Assembly: GCA_025917655.1 (NCBI GenBank)
Contig: CP084616.1
Coordinates: forward strand, 310,001-374,000
DNA from: Chlorella sorokiniana
Lineage: Eukaryota > Chlorophyta > Trebouxiophyceae > Chlorellales > Chlorellaceae
Reading direction: 5' to 3'
DNA: 64,000 nucleotides
The position numbers and the translations under genes were made by a program. The notes beneath the pieces were generated by a model. It was given only the letters and a program-made list of their open reading frames with translations, was not told where the DNA came from and searched no databases. Of the stretch, positions 1 to 12,700 are shown in pieces. Each line of letters begins with the position of its first letter. Position 1 is the stretch's first letter.

Positions 1-363
1 GACAGGCAGATGTTTCGTAACCGCCCTCTGTCATGCATAATGACAACGTGAGGAGCGTATGCTACGTGGGAAGGATACGAGCCACGCGCGCCCATGGAAG
101 CACAAGTTGTTGAATGTAAAGAGCCAGAGGACAGCAAGGGAGTGGAATGGTGCTGCGCGCTGCCAGGTTTCCAGGCCGTGCCCGCAGCGCTGCTGCCGCT
201 CAAGGCCCAACATGCAAGCAAGCGCCCGTTCCCACAAACGCGGTCGATGCAAACACAAACAACGTGGCGGACAAAATGAAGGTCAACCAACCCACATCTT
301 CACCACCCCTCAGCCACACAACGCACGCAAGGAGCCAGTGCCGGCCCACCCCACCCGCCTGAC

Positions 364-771
364 CTGCCATGTTGCGAATGCCGTGCAGGTTCCGGTCGGC
401 GAACGTGCGCATGATGAAGAGCTGCATTTCTGGCGGGAGCGCCGCCACATTTGCCAGGTTGCGCCCCTCCAGGTCACCAGGGCGCATGCGGCCCTCGGCG
501 ATCAGCTGCTCCAGCACGCTGCCCGCTGCGGGGGCCAGCTGCGCGGGGCGGCGGGAGGCGGCAGCTCGCCAGCCCTGCCTCCAGGCCCTCCCGGAGGCCC
601 GCTGCCGGCGCCCGACAGGCGCTTGATAACGCCTGCCAGGTAGGCTGAGGGGTTGCGCACCGAGCCTGGGATGCGCAGCGCGGATTCGAGCTTGCTGACC
701 GACTCCTCCGCATCGTGCGCTGGCAGGGAGGTGAGCAGGCTCAGCACGCGATCATCGAAGTCAGACGGCAT
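364..771 (-). CDS. unidentified protein with an NPSAY motif (partial gene)
   Basis: An exon reads from an ATG at 771 through residues RVLSLLTSLPAHDAEESV to the motif VRNPSAYLAGVIKR. After a change of frame near 520 it continues as LEQLIAEGRMRPGDLEGR and LPPEMQLFIMRTF, ending at a good donor (GCAG, then GTCAGG) at 364. The helical, charged composition and regular codon use suggest real coding sequence. The frame change may be a small intron or an assembly indel. A second exon ending at 1057 (residues KIYSLFDQGL, donor GTGAGT) splices in phase to the acceptor at 775, so the true start may lie upstream. Downstream exons were not found in the remaining 360 bases. The NPSAY motif followed by a small C-terminal helical part recalls a short domain seen in some algal RNA-binding proteins, but I cannot name the family. 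Confidence 0.4.
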
Positions 772-1060
772 GCACTGCCACGCGGAAGGGAGGCCGACAA
801 AGAGCAGGAGCTGAGGCAGAGGAAGCGGAGGCGGAAGGGGCAAGACGGCGGCGATGCGGCACAGCAGCGTGGCACTGTGGCACGACGAGGCATGAGCACC
901 CACACGACGTGAATGTCTGCACCATGGCCAGGAGCTACTACTGCGCAGGGCTGCTTGCCGCTCCACCCCTGCTGCACGGGCGACCTTGCCCACCCCAGGC
1001 CCCACCACCGTCGCCGCCCAGACCATGCCTGATCTGCCGACTTTGGCGCCACTCACCAGC

Positions 1061-1591
1061 CCTTGGTCGAACAGAGAGTAAATTTTTCGTCTGCACAGAG
1101 GGTGGGACCCGGCCGAGGCGCTGCTGCAGCGCGGCCATCGCGGCTCCTTGACCGTCGGCGTGTGATTGCTGCTGCGGAGGGGTCTGCGAGCCCTTGCCGA
1201 GGCAAACCTCGCGGAAGCACGGGGCAGCTGCGCTGCTGTGGTGCCAGCTGGGGGAGACCCTACGTGTGGGTGATGCACGCAGCCGCCGGTGTTGCAGCAG
1301 CCTCAAAGGAGTTCAGACAGTCTATGATGTTCCAGGGTGACACTAGAAGCCGGTCAAAGGAGGCCGCGGGGGTAATGACCAATTGTGTATTGCGCGGGAG
1401 CGGTACGTCATATCGCTAGACCCAATGCGAAATGCCCCTATCATTCCCACAAGTGGTATCAGTTTCGTGCAAACATTCGTCCGCACTCTGCGGGGCCGCC
1501 GAAACTTCTTACACGCTGCCGGCCTCCGAACCTTCTCATCCCCGCACTTTTATTGCATTGCAACCGCGCCCGCGTATTTCTGCGATCCCCT
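1061..1591. other. region between the NPSAY gene and the bZIP gene
   Basis: The two genes diverge here, so this stretch probably holds both promoters and the 5' part of the minus-strand gene. I see no TATA box or other clear element, and no convincing further exon except the minus-strand one just to its left. Confidence 0.3.
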
Positions 1592-3641
1592 ATGATGGGA
1601 GACCGTGCACCAAGCCTGGGCACAGAGGAGCTCGACGCCTTCTGCCGACCGCCCGGCGGCTTTCTGCGCCTGCCATCACTCGAGACGGAGGAGCAGGTTT
1701 GCATCCGCACCTGCAAGCAAGCCCGACCAACCCTGCATGCAGGCCGGTTTGGGTTGCAGCTGCGCCGTCGCCGTCTCACCGGCGAGGCGCTGACATTCCC
1801 AGCTTCACCCCAACCCCCGTTGCCCCCGCTTCCGACCCTGGCTGCAGCTGCAGGAATACTTGTTCAGCGTGCTCCCAGACAACCATGCACAGGGCGCTCC
1901 GCCTGGCCAACAGTCGGCTGCCGCCGTAAACCCGTCGACGGCGACCGACACCGACACAAGCACCCCTCTGCACGCGGTGGGCGTCGCCCGGGCAGCCTCC
2001 CTGGAGTTTTTGCGGTGAGCTGTGCCTCCAGTGAGGCAGTGGTGGACAGCAAGCGCGGGGGAAGGGCGGGCTGCTGTGTGGCAGGCTGCACACAGCAAGG
2101 CCCCCGCTGTTGTACGCACCGCGTTCATGTCGTACGTGTGCGGAAGCTGATACGGCTGCGCCTTTTGGACGGCTGTGCCCGGTCCCTGCCACAGGGAATC
2201 ATGCGTTTGTGAGCACAGCCACATCTCTCTGCTGCTGCCGCCGCCCTGCAGGTGTGTGATGGGAGCCCAGGGGGAGGCAGAGTCTGCCATCAGCCTCCCA
2301 GGCAAGATGCCGCCACCAGCGGCGCCGCCGCTGGGTACCGCGCTGTCCAGCTCCCCCGCCCTACCCCAGCCAGAAGGGGGCGCAGACGCCGCACAGCCGT
2401 CGCTGGATGGGAGCGGGAGCAAAGAAGGGGCCGCACTGGAGCTGCCTGCCTGCACCTCTGCCTCTGAGGCGGTGCCGCCGGCGCGGGCATCGCCGCTGTC
2501 GCCGCCGCAGCGGTCGCCGTCCGCGTCGCCCAGCCCCTCGCTGGCGTTTGCGGGCCTGTCGAGCTTCGGGCCACGCCAGCACATCCTGGTGGACTCCCTG
2601 CCAGGGCCGGGCAGCCCGCTGGCCTTCCGGCCGGGCTGCAGCCTGCATTCCAGCATGGCCGGCTTCCCGGCGCCCTTCAGCGGCAGCCTCCCGCCGCCGC
2701 CCTCCTCTGCCGCGGTGGCCGCCGCGATCATGCCGCTGCCGCTATCGCCGGCGCGGGCCTACGCCGCCGCCTCCGCCTCGGCCGGCGGCGCTTCGCCCTC
2801 GGCTTCCCGACGGGACCCCGCCGGGCGGCCGCCGCCCCGCCAGCAGCCTCGGCTGTCCCAAACCGCGGCAAGGCCGCCGCCGCCAAGGAAACAGCCACAA
2901 AGGCGGTCATCCCCCACCCAGAGTCGCTCAGCAAGCAGGAGCTTCGGCGCGCGCGCGGCGGTGAGTGGAGCATCCGCAGCCTGGCCTTTGCTGCCCCCTG
3001 AATGCTGGCGCCCGGCCATTCTCGGCATCCCTTGCCTTCTCGCCCTTGAAACACGCGCACACACACACACACATACACACACACACACACTCCCCTTCCC
3101 CCTTTCACACCCCGCGCAGCATGATCTCCAACCGCGAGTCGGCTCGCCGCTCCCGCAAGCGCAAGCAGGAGCAGCTGGGTGACCTGGAGGAGGAGGCTCG
3201 GGTGGCGCACAGCGCCGCCGCGGAGGCTGCTGCGCGCGCGCCGCGCTGCGAGGCTGAGCTGGCGGTGAGGGACGGCCAGGTGGCGGCGCTGCGCCAGGAG
3301 GTGGAAACGCTGCGACAGCTGCTGCTGCTGGTGAGTTGGCGGCGTGGTGTGTGTGTGTGTGGGGGAGGGTGTGGGGGGGCGGGCGGGGATGGGCTGTTCT
3401 GTGAAGAGTGCAGGGCGCCTGCCGGTGGGGCTTGCCTGCGGCATGACTCGACAAGCGAAGCACTTGCTCCATGAAGGGTCAGGGGAGAGCCGGGCTTGAG
3501 GCGTGGCGTGCTGGCGGGGGCAGGGGGTGGTGCAGGGGCAGCGGGGCAGGGTGATGGCAGCTGCTGCAAACACTCGCCGGCTGATTGGTCCTTGTGTGCC
3601 CCCTGGCCTTGCAGCGCACTGGGTACGCGCCATCCTGCTGA
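1592..3641 (+). CDS. bZIP transcription factor
   Basis: A nuclear DNA-binding regulator expected to bind ACGT-core sites as a dimer. Five exons join in phase over most of the gene: 1592-1696, 1854-2014, 2252-2960, 3120-3330 and 3615-3641. The N-terminus (MMGDRAPSLGTEELDAF, then SLEFLR at the end of exon 2) is followed by a long Ser/Pro/Ala-rich region in exon 3. Exon 4 holds the diagnostic basic region MISNRESARRSRKRKQEQL with the invariant N and R, then a leucine-zipper heptad series ending VETLRQLLLL. The protein stops nine codons later. Exon 3 changes frame near 2830-2960: PESLSKQELRRAR, the expected lead into the basic region, sits in a different frame from the rest, so one or more indels or a missed splice are present. 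Two adjacent ATGs (1592, 1595) could start it. The ABI5/GBF-like basic region supports the family; the subgroup is uncertain. Confidence 0.85.
3059..3090. repeat. (CA)n microsatellite in bZIP intron 3
   Basis: A nearly perfect CA dinucleotide run interrupted by one T lies about 30 bases before the 3' splice site. Similar CA/GT runs sit in introns throughout the window, for example at 6839-6905, 10889-10933 and 18452-18480. Confidence 0.9.
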
Positions 3642-5306
3642 GGTGACGTCCAGCCACCTTGGATAGCTTCTCACCTTCTCACGCGACAATGCGCACGGCG
3701 AGCTTGCAGCGAGCCTGCTGCCGCAAATGCCTGCCAGCAGCTGTCCCAGGCCGAACAAATGAACGCCAGATCGAACCCTTCCAGCGCTGCCATGGCGCAG
3801 TCCTGCTTCCAGACTCACAAACGAACGAACCCTGCCGATGTGTGATCAAATCTTATCGGCCTGCCACCAACGCCCCTCCGCCCAGCGCTCAGCGCCTCTG
3901 CGCGCTCGTGCACCGCATGGTGCAAGCGCTATTTTATGTTGATGATGTTTGGTGCTTCGTGCACACATAAACCCTTCTCATATGAACCCTGCCCAGGAAC
4001 CTTTCTGTCTTTTGAGCCCACGCCTGCACGACGATCCTAGATTTTGAGAAGCTTGTTCTCATGTGTCGTAGACCTGCCCGTGGTCTTGATCTCACCACTC
4101 CTGCTGCCCCAACTGAACCTTAGTAACCTTGCGCATTGCATGATTTGCATGTTTTGCAGGAATGCATCCACCCCTTACCGCTGCCCCGGCGGCCAAACGT
4201 TGCTGCAGAAGGCAGCACTGCCCCACACCTGTGCCGTCCTTTCTGGTTGTCTTGTTGCATCGCATCCCACCCACCCAGGCCCCCTTCTCTTTTCTACGTT
4301 ATTGTGCGCTCTCGTGCAGCGAGCAACCTCTTCTTCTTGGATTGTCGCATTTGTTTCAGTGCGTTTGTATGTCGGTCTGCCTCTCCTGCTGCATTAGCTC
4401 TGCCTAGACCGCTGGCACTCTTGCATCCAACATTTTCTTCGTCATTGCGGGTACCCTGATACGTACCAAGTGACTGTGAAACCTGTGGACACCATCATGC
4501 CCTGCTCATGGCAGCGGGGCGAGCAGGCAACTTGACGGCACAGCACGTGTCCCCGCTGGCACCTGCCAGCCCCGGGGCCCCTGGCAACTGCCAATCTTCA
4601 AGCTGCTGCATCTTGCACAGAACTATAAAATTTTCTCTGGTTTTGCATAACTGGCAGATTGTACGCAATTGGCAGCCATACTCAGCCCACAGAGCCCGCA
4701 GCATGCGCTTCACCCACTGGGCAGTGCGGGCTGGGGTAAAGAGCGGCAGGAGAAGTTGGGGTCGGGTGTGGCCGTGCAAGGCGGCTGCCTGCAATTCGCA
4801 GATATTTGTGAATCCGTGAGCGGTGTACTATCATATACGGCTATCAGGCCATTTTGGGGGCTGCCGTTAAGGCGGCGCACGGCAGGGTTCGTTGCAATGC
4901 AGAGAGCTCTTCCCCGACAAAATGCAACCCGCGAGCGACTATGCGACCCACCTTTCAGCACCTGCTCGCAGATCAGGCCGCTAATCTGTGCGTGGAGCTA
5001 CAAAAAGTGCGCTTGTGCATGGCAGGGTGCCTCGGCTCATCATCGGCAGTCGCTGCCCCAACTCGGAACTTCACATAGCTTGCTGCCAACGTGCATGGCC
5101 CGCAAGGCCAGGGGGTGACGAGCATTTCGCCGGAACCGCAACAGCCGGCTGAAGGTGCCCTGCGGCATGGTGTCTAAAACATGGACTAGTACGGACTGCA
5201 AGAGTGGGTCCAAGAAGTAAGCCCTCAACAACCCAGGGATGCGGGCCATCTCCGACAGGTGCATGCTCCTCCTGTCGCGGCTTCCCGACGCCGTTGATTG
5301 CATTGA
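3642..5306. other. intergenic region, bZIP to sulfotransferase
   Basis: About 1.7 kb with no supported gene. It should hold the bZIP 3' end and the sulfotransferase promoter. A TATAAA hexamer at 4624-4629 is the only promoter-like element I noticed, and it lies about 680 bases from the next start codon, so its role is doubtful. Confidence 0.4.
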
Positions 5307-8300
5307 ATGACTGCGACCGCTTGCCAAGCCGAATGGACGCCCGCTTGCAGGCCTGAGCGGCGAGCCTGCCAAACAGCCATCTATGCTCTCTGCCTGGCCG
5401 CCACCGTGCTGGTTCTCTCCCGCTCGCAGTGAGTGGCACAGCCAGTGGAGCGCTGCGCAGCGGTTGCATGGGATGACATTGCACGTCCCAAGGAAGGAGC
5501 ATGCACTGCATGCTGCTGCCTGCTCGCTGTAGGGTGCTCATCCAGCCTGCACCTCGTCCTCGCCTCACCTCCCGCGCCAGCCCCCCCTTCTGTAGGCTGC
5601 TCTCCAACCCGCACACCCGCTCGCTCTGCGACGACACAAATTGCACGCTGAGCGCACGCCTGCGCGGCTCGCAGCAGCTGCTGCAGCAGGCTGCGCAGCG
5701 CACGGGACATGTGCAGGGCGGCGGCGCCGCCGAGGCCCGGCAGCCGCAGGGGCAGCTGGATCCTGATCTGGGCGGCGGCGATGACCCCTTCGTGCGCGGA
5801 GGTGATGGCGAAGCGCAGCAGGAGCAGCTGGCAGAGCAGCTGGCGGAGCAGCTGGCGGCAGAGGAGGAGGAGGAGGAAGAGAGCCGGGAGCGCCAGCGGG
5901 AGAGCAGCAGCCAGCAGCAGAGCCAGAGGGCGTCGACTCGGAAGCTGCGGCGGGCAACGGCCACAGCCCGGCGACCAAGGTAGAGGGTGCCAGCACGGTG
6001 GGGAGGCCGCTGTGGCTCAGGCTGCGGAGAGGGATGGCAGCGCTAGACAGGGTAGCAATGGCGAGGAGGCAGCGTCGGGCCAGGAGCAGCAGGGGGTGCG
6101 CGGCCGGAGGAGTTTCCGCAGGAGCAGCAGCAGCTGCGCAAGAACTCCGCGGCGGCGGACGAGGGCGGCCGCACCGCGGCGCCCTCCCCCTACCAGCTGG
6201 CGCTGGAGGACTGCGCAGACCTGCGCTGCGTGGCGGCGGCGGCGCAGCTGGCCCGCCACCCCGCCCAGTTCCGCTTCCCGCACTTTATGATAGTGGGCTG
6301 GCAGAAGTGCGCCACCACCAGCCTGTTCCACCACCTGAAGGACCACCCGCAGATTTTGGCGGCCAGCAAGAAGGTGGGTGGGGGCATCGGGGTGCCTTCT
6401 TTATCGGGTGGATGGGTGTGGGAATGTGGGTGAGCACAGGCACCGATGGGTGCGGTGGCGGCGGTGTGGGTGCGGGAGCGGCCCGGCCCTGCACTCCCTT
6501 GCTGCTTCGCCAGCCTCGCGCGTTCCATGCCCTTGCCGTCTGTGCTGGGTTCGACTGCGCCGCACCCACTTGTACCGCACCCACTTGTACCGCAGGAACC
6601 CGAGTTTTTCTCAGACGACTGCGGCTACAACCCCGAGGAGTGCTCCAAGCAGGACCAAAAGCAGTACATTTTCAAGGCATGGTCCCGCCTGCCGGCAGCG
6701 CCATCAACAGTGCTGGCTTCCTGGCACTTGTGGCGGCCTCTCGATACTCGCGTAGCTACCCCAGCAGAGGCGCTGCCTGATCTGCCCCCACCCCACTACC
6801 CCTTTCCCTGCCCACACAACCGTATTTCCATCCATCACCATCACACACGCACACACCACCACCAACCCCCACCCTTCCCCCATCCACACCACCACACACA
6901 CACCACATGCACGCTCCGCCCGGCCCTACTGCAGACGATGCGGTTGGGGGATGCGCTGGAGGGCGGGCTGGGCGCCGCCGCAGTGGAGGCCAGCACCCAC
7001 TACGGCAAGAACGGGCGGGCGCTGGCGGAGCCGCTGGCGCGCCTCCTACCTTGGCTGCGGGTGGTCATCTCGATGCGGGAGCCCATCAGGTGCGCCCGCG
7101 CGCGCAGCGCCTTAAGAGCAGCACAGAGCAAGCGACGTACATTTCAACTGCTTCAGCTTCCCGTCACCGTCCGGCGTGCTGCCCCCAGCAGCCTCGGTCG
7201 CTGTGCGCGCATGCCGCGGCTGCCTGTCGTCCGCAAACTGCCCCGGCAGCAGCCTCCCGCCTGGTTGCTCGCCACCCACCGCCGCCGCTGCGTCCAGCAG
7301 CCTCTGCTGAGCCGGCTGGCGCTGTGCCCTGCGCCGCTGCAGCCGTGCCCTGTCCATGGCGGCCCACCTGCTTGACAAGCACGACGAGGGCTGCCTGACG
7401 AGGTGATTTCACGCGTGCAAAAGCGCAGCAGCAGCAGGCGCAGCAGCAACGCAGCGACGCGCCTGTGCAGGCTGCCCTGTTGCTGTACCGCCCGGCGCGC
7501 GCTTCCGCTTCGAGCCGCCGCGGCAGGTGGCCCCCTCGGCCATGCCGCCCTGCGTCCTGGCACCCAGCCGGGCCCTGCCGTGCTGCTGCCGCCGCCGCAG
7601 GAACGGCGCATTCCGCTGCTTGGACAAGGCGCTGCGACAGGAGGGATACGCGGAGCCGCTGCAGGCGTGGCTGGAGGCGTTTCCCACCGAGCAGATCTAC
7701 CTTATTCAGGTGTGTGTGTGTGTGGGGGGGAGGTGGGCGGGCACGGGGCAGGGGCATTCTTGTCGCAAGCAAGTCCTGCTGGCTGCCTGGCAACGTGCAT
7801 CACTGCTCACCCCTTCCTTCCAAACATAGAAACGATAACATCCCCCTACCCCCGACCCCACCCCGCAGTACGAGAACATCACAGCGGCTGACCGCCAGGA
7901 AACGGTGCTGCGCAGCATCAAGGGGTGAGCTGCGGGCTGCCCCGCCCCGCTCCCGCTCCCCTGTATAAAGAGTGCCCGCACCGGTTGGCCCTCGTGGCAG
8001 CCGCCCCCCTCGCCCCGCGCCAGGCCTTGCTTGATGGCTGCCGCCTGTGAGGTTGTTGAGCTGCCGCCGCCTGCCTCCTTGCTGCGCGCAGGTGGCTGGG
8101 GATTGACCCCGAGCTGCCTCACCACGACCTGGGCATCAAGAACACGCGGGAGTACCACCTCATGAAGAAAGGGGAGCTGGAGGCGGGCAAGCAGGTGTGT
8201 GCTGTGTGTTTGTGCGTGTATATGGGAGGGGGGCTGGCGGGCTGCAGGGAGCCCCCGCCGCAAGCCCCGCTGCCTGCCAGGCTGCCGCGAGCGCAGCACC

Positions 8301-8878
8301 TGGGTCCCTGGCCCAGCATGCCCTGCCACCCCTGCCACCCCTGCCACCCCTGTCCATGCACGTGCCTGTGTGCCCTGCAGGCCGAGGGCTGGCCCATGAA
8401 GCGCCGCGAGTACGAGGCTCTGGTGGCGCTGGTGCGGCCCGATGCAGAAAAGTGAGCAGGGGGGCTTGCGTTTGCCGCCGTTTGGCACTTCCTGGAGCGC
8501 ATCGGGGCACGCCCCTCCGTCTAAGCGCCACACCAGCCTGCCGAGGCCCCCAACCCCTCCTGCGTGCCTGCCCCTTGTCAGGGTGGCCGAGCTGGCGACC
8601 AGGCACGGCCTGGCTGACGGCGCCGAGTGGATGCGCAACTGGGAGCAGGAGTGGCAGGTGCCGGGGGTCGCCAAACGCCCACGCCTGCCGCTTGCTTGCT
8701 CGCGTTCTGAGCATGCTTCTTGTACGCAGCCGCAGCTTGCTGCCCGGACTGGCGACGCAGGCCAGACCAGGCTGCTGGCTAGACCTCACTGCTGCTGCCG
8801 GCCCCGCCTGTGTGCCCACAGATGACTCTGGACCACAGGTGCAAGAGCGACGGCAGCTGCACCGTCCACCCAAACTGA
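5307..8878 (+). CDS. sulfotransferase, type II membrane protein
   Basis: Predicted Golgi enzyme transferring sulfate from PAPS to a carbohydrate or protein acceptor. Eleven exons splice in phase: 5307-5428, 5596-6373, 6596-6676, 6935-7089, 7343-7402, 7601-7710, 7869-7924, 8092-8194, 8381-8451, 8582-8657 and 8822-8878. Exon 1 encodes a short cytoplasmic tail and a signal anchor (AIYALCLAATVLVLSRS). A Gln/Glu-rich stem follows. The catalytic domain opens with FMIVGWQKCATTSLFHHL, the 5'-phosphosulfate-binding loop of sulfotransferases. MREPISRALSMAAHLL, reassembled across an intron, is the 3'-phosphate-binding motif. Later blocks (YEPLQAWLEAFP-like and the tail MTLDHRCKSDGSCTVHPN with two Cys) fit the Sulfotransfer_1/heparan-type fold. 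Intron 3 would use a GC donor. The stem contains at least one change of frame (5980-6130). The acceptor substrate cannot be told from sequence; wall glycans are one possibility. Confidence 0.85.
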
Positions 8879-9750
8879 CCCACGTGACCTCGACAGCTGG
8901 CAGATCGCATCAGGCAGGCAGGCAAGCAGAGCCATGTTCAAGGCGACGCACTGCGTTCAGGAGTGCCCTGGCCCAGGCAGCAGAGAGGTGTGGCTTGGGG
9001 TACCGCCTGGCGCTGCGCCTCCTGACCCGGGACTGCCATGCTGGGCCTGCCGGGATGGAACTACCCCGCCACCCCTTCCGGTCTTCCCTGGCATAAACTC
9101 TTCACTGTTTTGTTGTCACGCCCTCCATGCACAGCTTTTGACCCGCACACAGGTTCGCTGTTTTTTCTGCCTGCGCTCAGCTCCTTTGTTGTCTCCCCCC
9201 GCCCCCACCCCCACCACCCCCACCCACCCACACACATCTGATGAACTCTAACATAGTTTTTGCTAGCAGTGATTTTCTCTCCGTTGATGGAAAGGCTGCG
9301 TGCCCCTTGCATGCGACCTGGCGCTCAACAACTCATGTGAAGCCCAACCCTAATCCTTGTGGCGTGCACAGGAGGATAGCAACACGCCGCAACGCCCACT
9401 CATTCAGCGGCCTTGCTTCCGCGGGTGACCTTGTGTGTGCCTGCTGGCCTCCCTCATCGCTGACTCAAGCAATGGTTGTTGGTACAGGGCAGGGTGCAGG
9501 GGTGGCGGAGTGCCAGTGCAACATGGGCAACGTGGTCAAAACGCGGGACAAAAAGCTGCCAGACCAAAATGGCAGGGTGCGGAGACGCGAGGGCGCAGGA
9601 GCACTGGCGGGAGGGAATGGGCAGAGGCGGAGGAGGCGGCGGCTGGCAACCTGTGGGGGCAAAGGGTCCTGAAGCCGTGTGGCAGCTGCCCGCCGCAGGC
9701 TCTGGCTTCAGCCCGCCAGCACAGCACAGCAGCAAGGCGCGTTGCGTTCA
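8879..9750. other. convergent intergenic region
   Basis: The sulfotransferase and the EDR2-like gene end toward each other here. I see no gene, and no TGTAA in the expected places. Confidence 0.4.
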
Positions 9751-12700
9751 TCACCGCTGCTTGTCTGCCTCGCCGTCGTGTGCGGGGCCGGTGCCGTTGC
9801 CCAGCTCGCCGAGGCTCTTGGCGGGGAAGGGGCGGGCCTTGCCGAAATCCAGGCGGTACACGCGCGCCGCCGCCAGCACCTGCGCGGCCACCACACACAC
9901 GCGCCCTTGTCACCCCCAAACACACACACGCACACACACACTCTTTCTCACGCACAGACAGCTGGCTGCACTGCGCACGTTATGCACGCGCCATTGCAGC
10001 ACGCTGTCTCACCCCACCCTAAACCGCCCGCCCCTGCAGGCACACGGCGTGCTCCCAGCCCATCCCCGCCTCACCTGCTCCGGCAGCTCCTCTGATCGGT
10101 TGCCTGCAGGGTGGTGGAAGGGGTAAGGGGGCGCAGCCTTGCTGCCAAAGCTGGGAAGGGGGAGTGACAAGCCAGCAGAAGGGTCCAGCAGCCCGTTGAA
10201 GCGCCGCCCTCGCTTGCCTCGTGCCCCTCTTCCCCCTACACACGCACACAGACTGCCACCGCACCCGGCCCCCCTCCCGCCCGCCTCACCCTGCACCACA
10301 AACGCGTTCTCAAAGACGACGGGGGCCAGGCGGTGGATGAAGCCGTGGAAGGCCTTGCGCGCGATGAAGGCGTAGTTGTGCACATCCATGTCGATCTCGA
10401 GGTAGTTGGGGCCTGCGTTGTTCAATGAATGGCCAAACAAGGAACAAAAGTGTGTCAGCAGAAGGGAGGGAAAGGGCGCAGAACGTAAAAAAAACACCCA
10501 CGGAAAGAGAGGATACCCCCACCCGCCCACGGCAACCACACACACACGCAAGCCACCTGTGTAGAACCGCTGCTGGGGGCGGGTGAGCAGCGGCTTGTCG
10601 TTGTAGTTCATGAGCAGGCGGTGCTCGTAGCCTGGCGGGGGGGGATACAGACGAGTCAGGGGTGGGGATACGGGCGAGTGAGAGGTGGGGGGTTGGGGGT
10701 GATTTCTTAGAGGGTGGCAGTGGTCTGCAGGTGCAACGCGCTCTTCCTCGCTGTGCCTTCTTGCGGGTCTCCCCTCCCCTCCCCGCCTTGCACGTCCAAG
10801 CCCCATTGGCCCAGCCTCCCTCACCCACATTCACACACACTCTTCCCTGCAGCCGCAGGGCACGCAGAGCACGCACAGCTGCACGTGCCCCACACACACA
10901 CACACACACACACACACCACCACACACACACACCTGACAGGGGCCCCTTCTCCGCCCACTCTGCCACGTTCACAATGCGCGGGATGAGCTTGAAGCGATC
11001 GCGGGTGGGGTAGCCGTCTGCCTCGCGCTTGTTGTGCATGAAGCGCTGCACCAGCGCCAGCGCCGCCTGGTTGTCCATCTGGGGGCGGATAAGGTTGGAC
11101 AAGGGGCGTTGCGTGAGTGTGTGTTTGTGGGGGCAGGGGAAAAAGGCAGTGTGTTTTGTGAAGGGTGGCGGCTTGAGGAGCCCAGGGCGGGGCGCAGCGC
11201 AAAGGCAGCGAGGGGGCCGGGTGGGGCTGGGGCCTGTGTGAAATGTGGTTGGTGGGTGTTCATGCGGTGCCGGTTTGGTGCAGCACCAAGGGGGTGAGGC
11301 AGGGGCAGGGGCATGGCGGCCGAACGAGCGGAGGCGACGGCGGCACGGGCTGACAGTCCCCGCATGCATGCGGCGCACCTGGCTGGGCTCCCACCCCTCG
11401 GGCAGCGCAAAGTAGTAGACCAGGCTGTGGCCGTGGCCGTCGTTGCAGCCAAACAGGCTGGGCTGCGGGCGGGGAGTGGGGGCGCGGGCGGCGCGGCAGG
11501 GGGCGTGAGGAGGCGGCTGCGGTCTTCCGCTGCCCGCCGCTTGCAGGGTCAGCACCGGCTGCCGCCCCGCGCCGTGCCCCAGAAGCGCCGCGCCGCTCCG
11601 CGCCAGCACGGCAGACACCCAGCGGAAGGGGCAGGTAAAGGCACGGCACAGACAACAATAAACAAAAAACAAAATTGTGAAAACAAAGAAGTGAAGGAGC
11701 CTGACCGCCAGCGCACCGGGTACGTGGGCAGCTGCATGTTGATGATGAGCAGCGGCGGCAGCGCCTGGTCGGCTGGCAGCTCGGCCGCCCCGGGGCCTAG
11801 CACCGGCGCGGGGGCAGCGTCACGTGCTGCGCGATGTGGTAGATCTTGAAGTCAAAGGTGTACACATCGACGCCGATCAGCCTGCAAGCGGGGAGCGGTG
11901 CGGCCGTGTGCGTGTGGGCCGGTGAGCCGGTGAGGCGCACTGCAAGCCCGATTGGTGGGGAGCCGAGAGGCGGGGGCAGGTGGTTGCAAGGGTGTCGGGC
12001 GAGGGGTGCGGCGCCGCAGGTGGGGTAAGAGACAGCCGCCGCAAGAGGCGCAGGGTTGGCGCCAGGCCCCCCGCGAAGGGAGGCAGGCGCTGCCGCTGCT
12101 GCTGCCGGCCCCGAAGATGCGGCCCCCTCTCTCCCCCGCAGCCCCGGCACGCCCCTGTATGTGCAGGGCACAGAGGGCCTGCCAACCCACCCACCCCCGC
12201 CACCCGCAGCCTTGCTCTCGCCTGTATATGCAGGGGCCGGAGGGCTCCTTGACCTTTGACCGCATGTAGTTGTGTGAGCGCACTTGGAAGGAGGTGCCCT
12301 CAGCGGGCTCCCACGCCGCCGCCGCCACCTCCTCCGCCTCCTCCACAGACTTTTGCTGCGGGGGAGGAATGGGCAGGGGGCAAGGGGCAGGGAAGGGCAG
12401 GCATGGGAGTGTGAGCGGGGCAGCAGGGGGCTGCAGCGACAGGGAAGGCCGCAGGTGGGCTGCAGCAGCTCAGTTCCAAAGGAAGGAAGCGGCCTGTGGA
12501 CGGCGGCAGCAGCGTCACGACATCCAGCGCGCTCTGGTGGGCGCATGTTGGTGGGCGGCGAGGAGGGCGCCTGACGAGCTGCTGCACTGGCCAAAGCATC
12601 GCAGCCGCTGTTTTCAGCAGTGGGCAGCAGTTGCTTGTGGCGGTGCGGACCCCGCGCCTCCGCGGGCTGAGCAGGCGCTCCAGCAGTGGCGAGCTCGAGC

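Noticed and set aside
1805-2731. Minus-strand open frame opposite the bZIP gene
   Set aside because: The plus strand here contains phase-compatible bZIP exons; the minus frame is compositional.
4495-5118. Overlapping open frames between the bZIP and sulfotransferase genes
   Set aside because: Short, with no recognisable motif and no splice logic; GC-rich DNA yields such frames by chance.
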